Of a stretch of 64,000 nucleotides of DNA, positions 11,575 to 24,530 are shown piece by piece. Position 1 is the stretch's first letter. Every line of letters starts with the position of its first letter. Under the pieces are notes generated by a model, which did no database searches, had not been told where the DNA came from, and worked only from the letters and a program-made list of their open reading frames with translations. Origin of the DNA: Leptodactylus fallax (taxonomy: Eukaryota > Chordata > Amphibia > Anura > Leptodactylidae); the NCBI GenBank assembly GCA_947044405.1, contig CAMRHE010000351.1, positions 1,859,001-1,923,000 on the forward strand, given 5' to 3'. A program made the position numbers and the translations under genes.

Positions 11575-11683
11575 GAGGTAACGGAAGGTGAGTATGAATG
11601 TTTTTTTTTATTTTTGTCTACTCCCCTGGGCCTCCACCTATTATACTCTGGGGTCTGAAGAGACCTCAGAGTATAATGAGGCG
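11575..11683. repeat. Half of a foldback cassette, copy 3
   Basis: Only the right arm is present: AAGGTGAGTATG (from 11585), a T-rich tract, CCTGGGCCTCCAC, then the hairpin TATACTCTGGGGTCTGAAGAGACC and complement. The order matches 551-602 and 6171-6265. Confidence 0.8.
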
Positions 11684-11801
11684 GCCATTTTAGTTCACCC
11701 ACATTGAATCTCCATTTATTCAGTTTAAAAGAAAAACAATTGGGAATATTCGGGTTGAACCTGGCTCGGTACAAGTCAGTTCGCCCATCTCTAGCACTGA
11801 G

Positions 11802-12671
11802 AGTCTTCATGGTTCACAAATTCTGCTGGGTAATGATAAACAATATACTGTTGTTGTGGCCCCCTGCTGTCTGTCTCTACTCTTGCTGGTGATCATTGAG
11901 AGATTGATAAGTATTCATTTACTCTTATATCATCTGTTTTATTCTCCAGGTCTGACTCACTTGCTAATCTGACACTGTATACAGAGGGACATCATCATGC
12001 GCAATAAATGGTGGATTTTTGCTATAATTACGATTATTATTCATTTATTATCACAGATATTGTAGATACAATACTTGCACACCAGAGCCCGGGATCTTCA
12101 ACCTACTTTCAATTCAATAACATAGGACTTAACTGATGGACCAGTCAATGACAATTCTTGTTCCGGAAATGCCCTTAAGGAGATCATAGAAATGACTTTT
12201 CATACAAATTCAATACACTGTATAAAGCATGTTCATTGCATTGTAGGTTTGCTGTTTTCTAGCTATGGGGTCACTTGCAGAACTTAAGCTCGTGCTACAT
12301 TTTAATACTTCTGAAGCACATAAATATGAAATGTAAAGAGCCTATGTGCCATTATCAATAGGGTATAATAAGACCAGAATAGAGCGCACAAAGACTTCAC
12401 ACGCTCAGGCACAAGCAGCGTCTTTGAAGGCATTCATACAAGACGGTATTAAATAGAAGTGCCACTGCGGGAAGAGTAATCATGAATGGAAGTCAAGAGG
12501 AATGATCTCATAGATAGGTAAGAATGGAAAATTGCTGCCTGCTTATTATACGGAAATGAAGTGAATGCAGGCAAAAGAGACAACTTTTATATCAGAGGCT
12601 GAACACATTGTAGCAGAAAAACTGTGGCTACCTAGTTGGTACATTTATATAAGAGCGTTGCTATACTTACT
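11802..12671. other. Non-coding, repeat-poor
   Basis: No repeat family or coding exon recognised. Confidence 0.4.
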
Positions 12672-13041
12672 ATAGGGGCTTCCAGGAGTAACATATTGAT
12701 GACCAATCCTTAGGACACTAGATCTATGGAAGTGCGAGACCCCCCACGGATCAGCTGCTCGAAGTTTGTATACTGCGTCTGCTTCACAGACTGGTAATGT
12801 CAGATTTATTCAGCGTGGGGGCCATTCTGCAGCTCAGTCCATTCAAGAGTATCGGACTGAGCTGCAATATTGACCACAGCCCATAGACAGTGTATGGTGC
12901 TGTGCTTGGTATTCAGTGCAGAGGCTGCAGCGCTCACCTGATTGATGCCATCTCTCCCAGGTTTTTGACTCCCACCGATCTGATATTGATGACCTGTGCT
13001 GAGAATAGATCATCAATATGTAATTCCCAGAAAACTCTTTA
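12672..13041. mobile_element. MITE, 'GATCAGCTG' group
   Basis: The ends are inverted (CTTCCAGGAGTAACATATTGATGA against TCATCAATATGTAATTCCCAG). The interior has GGATCAGCTG, CAGCTCAGTCC and TGTGCTTGGTATTCAGTG, words shared with copies at 25545, 35461 and 61871. Non-coding. Confidence 0.75.
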
Positions 13042-13236
13042 ACAGAATTTTTACCAAATCCACTGAGTTCTCCCAGGCTTAAAACAATATTGACACCTTC
13101 TAAGGATGCAGTAGTCAGCAGGGTGTCTTGTATGGAGTGTTTAGTGGTTGCATTGATTGGTTTAGGATAGTGAAGAGATTGATTGTATTATTTGGGGTGG
13201 TCTATGGCAGCAAACAATTAAGCTCTTATATATATA

Positions 13237-14150
<914 letters not shown>

Positions 14151-14822
14151 GAGTTAAAAAATGGCATGTAAGTCAGAACCTACAGGAAATAATTACCTGC
14201 TATCTATTTCTGCAGATTTTGCCGCTTGGCTGCTTTTTAGTTTAGCTCCATTTGGAGTTGTGATCAGCAATTAGAGTTTAGCTGCAGTGCCTACAGGGAG
14301 TCTGAGGTAGACTTAGACACGCCTCCTGTCTTGACATTGGTTCAGGCTGCTGCTCTCTTCTTCCTCCTGCAGCTCTGCCTCTTCTGATTGGCTGCTCTCA
14401 GAGGTTCACCAGGACGTCCGTGCATGGGGAGGAGATTTCCATTACAGCAAGGGCAGAGAAATGATACAGATGTTTATTAGGTAATTGTTAAGACAGATAC
14501 TGAGGGGAATAAGCCTTTGTAAGGGGAACCTGGAGGTGGGGCTGTAGAGTCAGAAAAAACTTACTGATTCCTGCTTCAAAATAAAATGATTAATTAGTTT
14601 TAAATATATTATCCAATTATCGATATTGTACAATTAATTGGATGCGTCGTTTATTACATAATTACTTTCATAGGAATCAGTCACCGGCTTTTTAATGAAT
14701 TAGAGGATCTTTAGTGGTTCTGACTGATCATGGCGGTCATCCATTTATGAAGAAGTTGGAGTTAGTCTATGGAAAAATGGCAGAATGTGGCAGGTAAAAT
14801 CAGGCACTGCTTGGTATGTTTT
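14151..14822. other. Non-coding, nothing recognised
   Basis: No supported feature. Confidence 0.35.
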
Positions 14823-15011
14823 GGATCCAGTAGGTGGCGCTGCATCCTGTGACTATTAATATGAGGCAGCACCTTGGCAGGCGGGTTAGGGTTACATATA
14901 GGAAAGGCAAAGTTAGCAAAGCAAAACCCGAAAATGCTGAGGCTACAGGTATGTTATCACATGACAGATGGCTAACATTCCCGGGGCTGAGGCAGCGCCA
15001 CCTACTGGATC
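14823..15011. mobile_element. Foldback MITE with CTCF-like ends
   Basis: The ends GGATCCAGTAGGTGGCGCTGC (14823-14843) and its inverted copy at 14992-15011 differ at one base. Each contains a GCGCCACCTACTGG-type core close to the vertebrate CTCF motif, on opposite strands. Non-coding. Confidence 0.75.
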
Positions 15012-16039
15012 TACCACACACCTGATTTAAACCACTCTATTCTAGACTCAACTGTGGAAAAATAGAGGAGTTGGAGTTGGTGGACTTTACTCTGAATGTA
15101 TCCAGACTGGTTAATACAGTAATATATCTTGTCTTCCCACAGCCAAATCTACAATAACATCCTGGTGGTCTATCGATACCACTAGGGGGAGTTATTGTGT
15201 TAGAGCCCGGACCCCTGGAGGAGTCCTCATATCAGATACACTGAACTGGAAGTTTTTCTTCTATCACAATAAACGTATGAGCAGGAATGGATGAGATCTC
15301 AGAGCAATGACTCAGAGCAGGTGTATACAAAACAATAAGACAAAACCGTTTTTCTCGAGATCCTGGGAAGAAGCGTTTTACGATATACAGTATATTCATT
15401 AAAAAGCATTCTGAATTAAAAAGGAAATGAAATTCATAGCCCGCAGCAATTTGTACTAAACATATTCCACGGTCTGACACACATCCCACAGATCGCTCAG
15501 CTATGGAAAATAGAACTGTAGCTTTAAGTGCGTTTTATCGCTTTAGTGGGGGAGGGGTCAACATTGAGTTTAGGTTTCAAATTTACATAAAAAGAAATAA
15601 AATTTATAAATAAGACCATTTCATTTTACTGCCATCCAGAAATATCCTGCCCGTCTGCTGCCACATCTATGTATTATAGAGCATAGGGTTAAATTTGGCA
15701 AAGCTGCATTAATATGGTGGATTATTGTGTATAATTACTTAATATTCACTGGTCCCAAGCAGAAGTAATACTAAGAACAGAACAGAGGAATGACACTTAA
15801 GTCAGATCTCCATCATTGCCTTTGTCATCAGCAGACTGGCACTGTGACAGCCTTTCTGCTCCTTCCATATACATAATAGTGTATAATATGTCAGCAGCGG
15901 CTGAGGATTTGGTTTCCTCTCTGCTCCATTATATAATCCATTCCTGGTAATAGGTTTATTGGGAAACTGGCAATAATGCCATGCCCAATAGCATACTTAA
16001 GTCTTATTAAAGTGACTGGCACAGAGTGGGCTTGAATTA
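15012..16039. other. Non-coding, mostly repeat-poor
   Basis: CCACTAGGGGGAG at 15179-15191 is another CTCF-like core. Otherwise nothing recognised. Confidence 0.4.
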
Positions 16040-16268
16040 TTAAAGGGGTTGTCCTCAGAACCTGATCAGTAGTGGACCAACCCCTGGCCCCTGGGCCGAC
16101 CAGCTGTACGGAGCGGCTTCTGGCTCCCCTCATGTACACATTATAGGGCTCGGAGCAGAAAGCTCCATCTGCTGTATTGTGTACATGAAGGGCATGGAAG
16201 CAGCTCCATACAGCTGATCAGTCTGGGGGCTGAGTATCAGCTCCCAACCGATCAGGTATCTTTAAGAG
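16040..16268. mobile_element. MITE (TTAAAGGGGTTGTCC end)
   Basis: It starts TTAAAGGGGTTGTCC. The interior is self-complementary (GTACACATTATAGGGCTCGG...GTGTACATGAAGGGC; CAGCTGTACGGAGC...GCTCCATACAGCTG). Right boundary approximate. Confidence 0.6.
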
Positions 16269-16529
16269 ACTCCGACCTCCTAATAATTCAGGCTCCCTCC
16301 CGTCAGCCAGAACGGGTATCTAGGCCAGTCAGGAACTGTCATAGCTTTTATGTATAACTCTTGTGCTTTTTCTGGTGTGGTTTATAATAAATTTGTAGGG
16401 CCGAGGTATCCCAGGCTTACCCTGAGCTCTGCCGCACTTCATCCACTTTAGCAGTGCAAGCGAGGTGCAGAACGAATGATGCGGGGCATTTTTGGTGCAA
16501 AAAAGGGCTGTAAGTCAAAATGACCCATA

Positions 16530-16915
16530 TTAAAGGGGTTTTCCGGCCCCAAATCAAATTTTCTTATTAATGACCTATTCACAGGATAGATCTTCAGTAT
16601 GTGATCTGTCAGTATCTGACACCCAGACCACTCACAAATCATCTGTTCTGGCAGCCTCTGGGTGCCGGACGCTGCTAGGGGATGGGTGGTGTGTGCAGTA
16701 CTGCTCCTATTCATATAATAGCGCCAGCCACTGTATAGCAGCGGTTCCTTTACACCGCAGCACCACTCCTATCACTTGAATACAGCCGCCTGTCCACTAG
16801 CAACTTCTGGCACCTGAAGACGGTCGGTTCAGGATTTGGGTGTCAGACTCCGGCACATCACATGTGGTTAGGTCATCAGTATGAAAATTCGATTGGGGGC
16901 CAGAAAACCCCTTTA
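16530..16915. mobile_element. MITE flanked by TTAA
   Basis: TTAA is followed by AGGGGTTTTCCGGCCCC on the left, with GGGGGCCAGAAAACCCCT before TTAA on the right, nearly perfect terminal inverted repeats. About 0.39 kb, non-coding. TTAA flanks fit piggyBac- or Kolobok-type mobilisation. Confidence 0.8.
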
Positions 16916-17597
16916 AAACGTAACTAAACTTTGGGACAACTTTTGATTTTCAGGCAGTATTTGTGTCAATAGATTTTGTAATATACTTTATTAAGAAATT
17001 TTGTCTCCTTTTTGTGAAATCCTGCATTTTTTCATTCTCTCCCTTGTTTCTATATTGATAGCTGTTCCTGCCTCTCACTGAATGTTACTGTGTATGGAGT
17101 AGGGGCTGTTTAATATGTAGAGGGGAGGAGAGTCACTGCATACAGTTATATCTCAGACATTAGAAAATGTACAAACTTACTTCTTGTGTCATATGAAAGA
17201 GGAGATTCTCTTCTTTCATGTCAGACTAAGGTTACAGCGCTATGTTATTTGCAGAGATATCACTGGATATTGATGCTTTGCAGTCATTTAGAAAATGATG
17301 ATGAATTGACACATTTTTGCATGTAAACATAGACACAAGCCTACATGATATACATTACATACATCAGGTCACTAGACGCAAAATGCAATATAATACCGCA
17401 CATTAGTAAGTGTGAGCCATGAGTGCACAGCCAGGGCTCAGCAGAGGCGGCAGCTTCTCCGGGCCAAATCTAGTTATATGCAATGGTGCTCATTCTGCAA
17501 GTGCTGCTCATTTGGAGACATTCCTTTCTTTACTAGTTTCATTTTGGGTGCACTAAGGGACATTTTTTAACAAATTTTTCAGTTGATTATTTTCTTT
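16916..17597. other. Non-coding, nothing recognised
   Basis: A/T-rich, no coding signal. Confidence 0.35.
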
Positions 17598-18204
17598 AAA
17601 GGAGAAATCCGGTCTAATACAGTGTAAATCTAATCTTAGGTTTGCAACTCTGTAAACAGCACTTGTGACAAAAATTGTTGCAAGTGCAGTTTTTACCTAG
17701 TCCTCACAACTTTCCAAAAGTTGACGCTTTGTCGCCAACTGTCACTGGAAGTGCAATGAGTGCTTGCATCAGAACTGATAGAATCACTCACTGGATACTG
17801 GCGAGGCAGTGGTGAATATGGTTCTCGGTTCATTACTGCTCTTAAGACTCCCTGGGCCTTGTCTGCACCAGGCTTCGCCATTACTCTGACATAGTGTGCA
17901 TTGGCGTGCACAATGCATCAGCACTGGTGCCAGTGAAGGAGCAGGGAGTCCTAAGAGTGGTGAGTACTGACAACCATACTCACCACTCATTCCCTGGGTC
18001 CTATACAGTGTGGGAACCGGGAGCATTATAGTGTGGGGGTGGGCTAAGCTGGGGGCATTATACTGTGTGGGGGCTGAGCTGGAGATATTATAGTATGTGG
18101 GGGCTGAGCGGGGGCATTATATTATGTAGGACCATTGGGGCCTTTCAGGGTCCAGGGCCTGATAGCAACTGCTATCGCCGCACCCCATATAGTTACACCC
18201 CTGA
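17598..18204. mobile_element. hAT-like fragment with short 31-bp-type array
   Basis: The right end TAGTTACACCCCTG resembles the AGTTACGCCACTG terminus at 936 and 29830. Within about 18021-18130, three to four units of GGGGGCATTATACTGTGTGG with GGCTGAGCTG spacers form a degenerate array. The left boundary is not defined. Confidence 0.45.
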
Positions 18205-18571
18205 ATCTTTGCATGCTCTATGCTTCCCCCTCATTTGTGCTTTGTTTTCAACAGATCAAAAAAAATAAAAAATAAAATGTGCCCTATTGATGTTAGCAGA
18301 TGACTTCCATTTATATTTGACTTGTGTTACGTTGTAATTTCAATGTAAAAAAAAATGGAAAGCTCTATTCAGTCAAGTGCCTGTTTTTTTGTGAAAAAAA
18401 GGGTCACAGCAGCCTGTTCATAAAAAAGCGGACTTCTGATTGGAGGCAAAAAGAAGAGAATTCATGGCAAAAAAAAAAAAGATCATAGAAATCAATCAGC
18501 TTTTTAATGAAGCCTTGTTTTTTCATTTTTCTGATCTTCTGACAGATCAGAAAATTTAAAAACACAGTAGA
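18205..18571. other. Non-coding with A runs
   Basis: Homopolymer A tracts, including near 18470-18480, and nothing else recognised. Confidence 0.35.
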
Positions 18572-19148
18572 GATGCCCTGTTTGTGGCCCACAACAGCAT
18601 AATGCCCCCTTGGTGCCTTCCAGACAGTATAATGCCTCTTATTGGCCCCTACACAGTATAATGCCCCCTTAGTGTCCTAGCACAGTATAATGCCTACCTT
18701 AGAGCCCCTACACAGTATAATGCCCCCTTAGTACCCTAGCACAGTATAATGACCCCCTTAGAGCCCCTATACAGTATAATGCCCCCAGTTCAGCCCCCAC
18801 ACTGTATAATGCCCCCTTAGTATCCTATCACAGTATAATGACCCCCTTAGAGCCACTACACAGTATAATACCTCTGTAGAGCCCCTACACAGTATGTCCC
18901 CAGTTCAGCCCCCATGCAGAATAATGCCCCCTTAGTATCCTAGCACAGTATAATGCCTCCTTAGAGCCCCTACACAGTATAATGCCCCATAGAGCCCCTA
19001 CACAGTATAATGCCCCCAGTTTAGCCCCTGCACAGTATAATGCCCCCTTAGAGCACCTACACAATATAATTTCTCATTGAAGTCCCTACACAATATAATG
19101 CCCCTTAGAGCCCATACACAATATAATACCCCCTTAGAGCCCCCACAC
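18572..19148. repeat. About 30-bp minisatellite (CACAGTATAATGCCCC type)
   Basis: Close to twenty units of 29-31 bp, core CACAGTATAATGCCCCCTTA with AGAGCCCCTA or GTACCCTAG spacers. Same core as the arrays at 20.5 and 32.8 kb. Confidence 0.9.
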
Positions 19149-19841
19149 ATGCTCACCTGGGAGTTTTAGTTTTGCAACACCCAGGGAGCTGCCAGTTGGG
19201 AGTCACTGCATTAAGGGATGTAAATATCCTGAATCTGGCCATATAGCATTGCTCTGTATTCATGTACATATGTGAACAAGGCCCATCCGCACTCATTGCT
19301 TGTATCTCTTTCAGACCCAATATGATGATATGGCTCATGGCCCAGATTCTCGCATATACATGTTAGGATTCAGGCAGTGGAGAGTCTCTGCAAACATTCA
19401 CATTTCTCCAATACATAAATGGAGGAATTCTATTACCGAGGGATTGTCAGTAACACGTATAGAAGACACCTATGTATTCTACACAACTCAGACTTGTCAT
19501 TAATTATTGAGGGAGAGCAGACAGCTGGAGACCAGGTATGGAGCGACGTGCACCGAATATGGAAACTACCAAATCAAATAAGCCGCACTCCTGCCCCGAG
19601 TGTGATTGATGGCAGACGAGACACATCATAGACAGGCACAATGTGCAAAAACACTCTCACTGTTATAAGGAATGTACAGGGCAAGAATAGTATTATATCT
19701 TATATTATATATTATATTCACTGATATCATTATGTATATTGCTCTAGTAATATCAGGTTATAGTTATGTATATTATTTTACTGTATAATTTTATTTTGAA
19801 TGTATCTATATAGATAACTTCAACATATTCTATCTATTTCA

Positions 19842-19849
<8 letters not shown>
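19149..19849. other. Non-coding, nothing recognised
   Basis: No repeat or coding signal. A TA-rich run lies around 19695-19720. Confidence 0.35.
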
Positions 19850-19886
<37 letters not shown>

Positions 19887-19915
19887 ATCTATTTATCTAT
19901 CTATCTATCTATCTA
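19850..19915. repeat. (TCTA)n microsatellite
   Basis: About sixteen tetranucleotide units with two interruptions. Confidence 0.95.
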
Positions 19916-20083
19916 TTCATTTTGTCAAATTCAATTATCAAATTCACTCTATTTATCTAGAATTATCTTGTATTGGCGTAGAACTCATATACTGTTAAAA
20001 CCTCCGAAACAGCCAGACTGGCTCATGACATCTGGGTCACAATCCACAATCCATCACCAGGGTTTAGATCCTGTTCTAAGCTT

Positions 20084-20125
<42 letters not shown>
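20084..20125. repeat. (CTAT)n microsatellite
   Basis: About ten uninterrupted tetranucleotide units. Confidence 0.95.
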
Positions 20126-20343
20126 CTTCCACACACTATATATACTGGATAGTAGTAGATGCTACTATATGGCTGTCTGGTCAGGCTGGAGCTGCAAATT
20201 TTGGACACAACTCCAATTAAAGATCTCTGTGTAACCCTGCGACATACAAAGTAATGTAAGTGAATGGGGCCTCATTGCTACGTGGCGTCAAAAACGAATT
20301 TCAGTCAGATATAAATTGCCGTGTAGCTCCAGCCTAAAGCAAA

Positions 20344-21602
20344 ACTCCCAACGGTCAAAGGATTGAAATTGAAAGAGGGACAGAGTTTGTGGCGTACTAG
20401 GCGTGCCGCAGCAAATCAGCTCCACCCACTTCCACTTTGACTCTTCTCAATCACCATTTTTGGTACTCCCACACAGTATAAGACCCCTACAGTCACCCTG
20501 ACATGATATGCCCCCCACATTATAATGTTCCTCTCCAGTTGCCCCCACAGTATAAAGCCCCTCTCTTGGTGTGCCCACAGTTTATTGTCCACCTCCTGCT
20601 GACCCCACAGTATAAATTCGCCCTCAGCTCACCCCACAGTATAATCTCCATTTCTAGCTGCCCCGACAGTTTAATGTCCGACCCCCAGCTGCAGTTCCCC
20701 CCTTAGTACAATGTCCCTCTCCTGGTGCCCCCACAGTATAATGTCCACCTCTAGCTGTCCCCACAGTTTAAAGTATAACCTCCATTTTTAGCTGCCCTGA
20801 CAGTTTAATGTTTAATGCTTCCCCCCAGCTGCAGTATAACTTCCCCCTCCAGCTGCCCCCACAGTTTAATGTCCCCCCCATCTGTCCCCACAGTATAAAT
20901 TCTCCCTTCAGCCATCCCAACAGAATAAAGTCCCGCTCCAGTTCCCCCCTTAGTACAATGTCCCTCTCCTGGTGCTCCCACAGTTTAATGTCCACCTCTA
21001 GCTGCCCCCACAGTATAAAGTCCACCTCTAGCTGCCCCCACACTTTAATGTTTCCCTCAACTGCCCCCACAGTATAAAGTCCGCCTCCAGTTCCCCCTTA
21101 GTACAATGTCCCCCAGCTGCCCCCACAGTATAAAGTCAACCTCTAGCTGTCCCCACAGTATAAAGTCCACCAATAGCTGCCCCCACAGTTTAATGTTTCC
21201 CCCAACTGACCCCACAGTATAAAGTCCGCCTCCAGTTCCCCCCTTAGTACAATGTCCCTCTCCTGGTGCCCCCACAGTATAAAGTCCCTCTCCAGTTCCC
21301 CCTTAGTACAATGTCCCTCTCCTGGTGCCCCCACTGTATAATGGATGATATGAACAAAAGACAATAATACTCTTCTCGCCCCTTCCTCTGCTGTTCTTCT
21401 CTTCTTCTCTGGTCCTGGAGGCTTCAGGTGTGATGTAAGTGACATCACTGGGAGTAAGAGGCAGGGGCCGAATGGTGAAGCCGAGAGCGGACGGGTCCCT
21501 GCTTCACCATTGTATTCAACTCATCTGCGTTCCGAGGACATTGGGACATACCTCACACCGGAATCTGAGACTGTCCCGCTGAGTTGGGGACGGCTGGGAG
21601 GT
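20344..21602. mobile_element. Non-autonomous DNA element with 30-bp array
   Basis: Short inverted ends ACTCCCAACGGTC (20344-20356) and GACGGCTGGGAGGT (from 21589) flank GGGACAG / CTGTCCC words and a long 30-bp array. No transposase and no clear TSD. Confidence 0.55.
20470..21345. repeat. 30-bp minisatellite
   Basis: Nearly thirty units, typically CCCCACAGTATAAAGTCCAC plus CTCTAGCTGC, with variants TTTAATGTCC and CCTTAGTACAATGTCC. The period of 30 bp is divisible by three, so long non-genic reading frames appear on both strands. Confidence 0.95.
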
Positions 21603-22189
21603 GTGCTATAGTAAAACCTCATATATTAGTAAGAACCCTAATGCTCGGTCACGCCTCGTGCTCTCCTGTGTGTACACGACTCCTATCATCATATAACCCA
21701 TTGCAGCCGAGGGTGAAATATGTGAAAAAGTAAAGTACGGTGCGGCGCGGCCAGCTGAAACTTTTATTGCTTGCTATTACAGAACACACATGGGAAAGCT
21801 TACACTGCACTAAACTGATGGGTTTTTTCCATAGCAATAAAAATCTCAATTCGTGCAGCAGCTTCAGCCTAGTACAAATATATTCATCAATAATAAGAGC
21901 ACGGGGATACGGCGCCGCCCGCTTCTACGTTTTGTCACTTAATGATGAATTGCCTTTTATTCAGATGTGCGCAGACATCCTCCGTGCGACGCTGAATGTT
22001 AATTTGTTGATTTTATAGTGTTTGCCACTTGGAATTAAAAGTAATGAGTTGCTTTCCTTCCAAAATGTCTATGGAAATGAAACGAAATGTAAGGTATTTC
22101 GTCGTATTGGGATGAAATTGTGAATTGTGTCTTGCACTGTTCAGTTAGCGTCACTTAGAGCTGTATGCCTTGCTATGTATGTTTAATGG
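21603..22189. other. Non-coding, repeat-poor
   Basis: About 21730-22130 has no recognisable repeat and balanced composition. It is a candidate conserved non-coding stretch, which comparison with other frogs would settle. Confidence 0.35.
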
Positions 22190-22613
22190 TTGTAAGAGAT
22201 TAGAAGAATAGCGCCACTACTGTTCACAGGTTGTGTCTGGTATTGCAGTTCAACTTCATTCACTTGAAGGGATGAAAGACAGTCATGGACAGGCGTGGTG
22301 GTGTTTCTGGAAAAAGGAAGCCATGTTTTACTAATTCTGTACAACTCAATACTAGGTAATAGATAACGTTGGAAGGTAAATATATGGAATCTATGGTGGC
22401 CCAAGGATCCACTGTACCAACCCACGCTCTTGGGAAATAACCCCCGGTCACAGATGATGATAGAAGGAATTCACATTTATTAGGGTGATAAGCACAACGC
22501 GTTTCGGAGCACCAAGCTCCTTTATCATAAAAACAATCTGATGTGATGTTCCCAGTAAAAGTTTTTGTGATAGGTAATAGAGGGAGGGCATAGAGGTCAA
22601 GTGACCCCATAGC
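22190..22613. other. MITE remnant and retroelement-like motif
   Basis: 22200-22340 shares CACAGGTTGTGT-TGGTATTGCAG and AAGCCATGTTTT words with the MITE at 59215-59845. CAACGCGTTTCGGAGCACC at about 22496-22514 is a motif often seen in tails of vertebrate Penelope-like elements, but no coding part is present. Confidence 0.35.
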
Positions 22614-22700
22614 CAGAGGCGTAACATGAAGCTCCTGGTCCCCAATGTGACATCTGTACCAGGCCCCTCAAATATAATGGATCATACTGGTCTCCTGATA
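22614..22700 (+). mobile_element. hAT-like element, left end
   Basis: CAGAGGCGTAACATGAAGC matches the left end CAGGGGTGTAACTTGAGG of the element at 29559. Its right end was not found. Confidence 0.5.
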
Positions 22701-23514
22701 TTGAGAAGAGACAGCTTGGTTTGGTAAAATTTAAAATCTTGCTCTGTCCTGTCCCCACTTCCATTGTCTTATATGGAGATGGAGATGGTCTGTGTTCTCC
22801 TGCCAGGCTGCTTCTAGGACATGGCTGCCGGGCACTATCCAGCAAAGGATGACTTCCTATGTAGACTCCCTGGTGGCTCAGGATTATTGTCTAACCTTGG
22901 AGGCAAATACAGGAGATCTTAGGACTGCGGTTAGTGTAAAACTTTGGGGGCATTGAAGAAAAGTCAGACATAAGTAATATATGTTAAATACAGAGGGCTC
23001 ATACTATATCTCCAGGCTGGTACAGTCTCTGTTAGGCTGAATTCACATTGCCTTTGCAGTGTCCATCTGATATTTTCACTCGGAAAGTCAAACCTATCCA
23101 TAGGCCCTCATTCCTCTGATGGAAGACAAAAGAGCATCCTATTAGCCTCTGTTGGGCTGGTATACAGCTGCATAGAATAGCGTAGTCTGCTATTCTGGTG
23201 GTATACAGTAAGGAACAGGTTTATCATGCCTTGTATGTGAGTTATCTGGTATACAAGGCATAAAAAGTCACAATTTTGATTTTGCAACTTTTTTTGGTTG
23301 GCACCGCCCTCACCACTTTCAAGGACAGGGGCATATTCTGGGTAATATGCTAGATTTATTGGCATTTACGGCAGTTGACTAGCTTTAATGATGCCTTAAA
23401 TCTACACCAGCTACCCCTCTGCGTTTAATATAAAAGTCAGGGGCACATCTTTCATGAGTCAATGGCCTCAGGCGGCCCTCATGCAATAAACTGGGAGGCA
23501 ACATTTCTTTTTCT
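22701..23514. other. Non-coding, nothing firm
   Basis: GGCTGAATTCACATTGCC near 23034 resembles the terminal GTTCACA words of MITEs elsewhere. GTATACAAGGCATAA is self-complementary to text 50 bp upstream. Confidence 0.35.
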
Positions 23515-23835
23515 AATCGGCCAAGAAAGGAGTGCAATATACTGTGGGGGGCCAAAAAGGGGTGCAATATACTGTGGGGGGGAAGGCGGTAATATACTGT
23601 GGGGGGGAGCAAAAAATTTGGGTCATATACTGGGAAGGGGCCAAAAAAGGGGATCATATACTATGTGGGGACCAAAAAAAAGGTGGTTGGGTGCCATGTG
23701 AGTGCCAAAAAAATGGCATGGTGATGGTGTACCATATGGGGGCCAAATATGGGGATTTTTTGATATGCAAATTGGTGGGAGGGCATGTCCTACAATTTTA
23801 ATTAGGCGGGCCCCATCACACAAACCAAAGATAGC
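23515..23835. repeat. Degenerate 29-31-bp array (ATATACTGTGGGGGG type)
   Basis: Six to eight decaying units with CAATATACTGTGGGGGG and CCAAAAAGGGG, related to the CAGTATAATG arrays by reverse complement. It ends near GGCGGGCCCCATCACA. Confidence 0.65.
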
Positions 23836-24077
23836 TGGGTTGGGTACCTTATTTTATTTTTTTTGGTGGGGGGGGGCACCCCTATGTTTTTTGTTTCATT
23901 TTTTTTTTAACATGGGAGCCTATGGACAGCGTAGGACACCAACACTGTATGCCATGTGGTGAACATATTGTCTCATGTTATTTCAGCCAAATTGGTCTGT
24001 GTTGATTCTGTAAAATATCTTTGGAGGTGTCAATTTTTCTTGATCCTGAGCTCCAAAATCCTTGATAAAATTCTTCC
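23836..24077. other. Non-coding with T and G runs
   Basis: Homopolymer-rich segment, probably the remainder of the element containing the previous array. Confidence 0.3.
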
Positions 24078-24201
24078 TGCCCGCTTCTACCACTAGGGGG
24101 AGCCCACTGTACATGTATGTATAGGGAGTGCATAGAAATCAGTCCTATCTGTATAAATCCAAATGCAGTGTAATGTGCTCCCTCTAGTGGTAGCTGCAGG
24201 C
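24078..24201. mobile_element. Foldback MITE with convergent CTCF-like motifs
   Basis: Arms 24078-24103 and 24177-24201 are inverted copies. They carry CCACTAGGGGGAG (24090-24102, plus strand) and CTCCCTCTAGTGG (24178-24190, minus strand), both near the CTCF core. A related half is at about 30838-30905. Confidence 0.7.
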
Positions 24202-24216
24202 ACAAAGCATTTTAAT

Positions 24217-24530
24217 TAGTAAGGGAGTGTTCACACTACTGTTGCTTGTGTCCTTCAAAAATCCGTTAAAAATCCCATTGAGTTCTGTCCTCCGTTTTCA
24301 TCGAATCTTTTATTTTGGCAGAGATAATAATGCGGGGTGCAGGACTTTTGGCTCTGTTCAAAATAACGGACATAACATGGTTATACTGCCGTTTTTTGTT
24401 TTTTTTTCTGTGCATGCTCAGAAAGCAGAACAACCCCCCCCCCAAAAAAAAAAAACGGACATTAACAGACTAAAACATAAATCCTATCATAAGGGACTTC
24501 CAATGGTAGTGTGAACACCCCCCTAATACT
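24217..24530. mobile_element. MITE (GTGTTCACACTAC ends)
   Basis: AGTAAGGGAGTGTTCACACTAC on the left pairs with GTAGTGTGAACACCCCCCTA on the right. Interior non-coding with T and A runs. Confidence 0.8.

Larger units (their letters stand above)
10707..11793. mobile_element. hAT-like non-autonomous element carrying a 46-bp array
   Basis: Ends CAGAGATGGGCG and CGCCCATCTCTA are inverted except for the last base. Flanks GTACTAAG (10699-10706) and GCACTGAG (11794-11801) agree at 6 of 8 positions, both differences being transitions, which fits an old 8-bp TSD. Inside are a 46-bp minisatellite and the right half of the foldback cassette. Non-coding. Confidence 0.75.

Noticed and set aside
20768..21448. 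Repeat proteins of about 100 residues on both strands
   Set aside because: They come from a 30-bp minisatellite whose period is a multiple of three.
22450..22600. Penelope-like retroelement
   Set aside because: Only a short GCGTTTCGG motif is present. Without reverse transcriptase or GIY-YIG sequence the assignment is not supportable as a feature of its own.
22260..22610. Minus-strand 116-residue open frame
   Set aside because: It covers a MITE remnant and a retroelement-like motif, with no recognisable domain.
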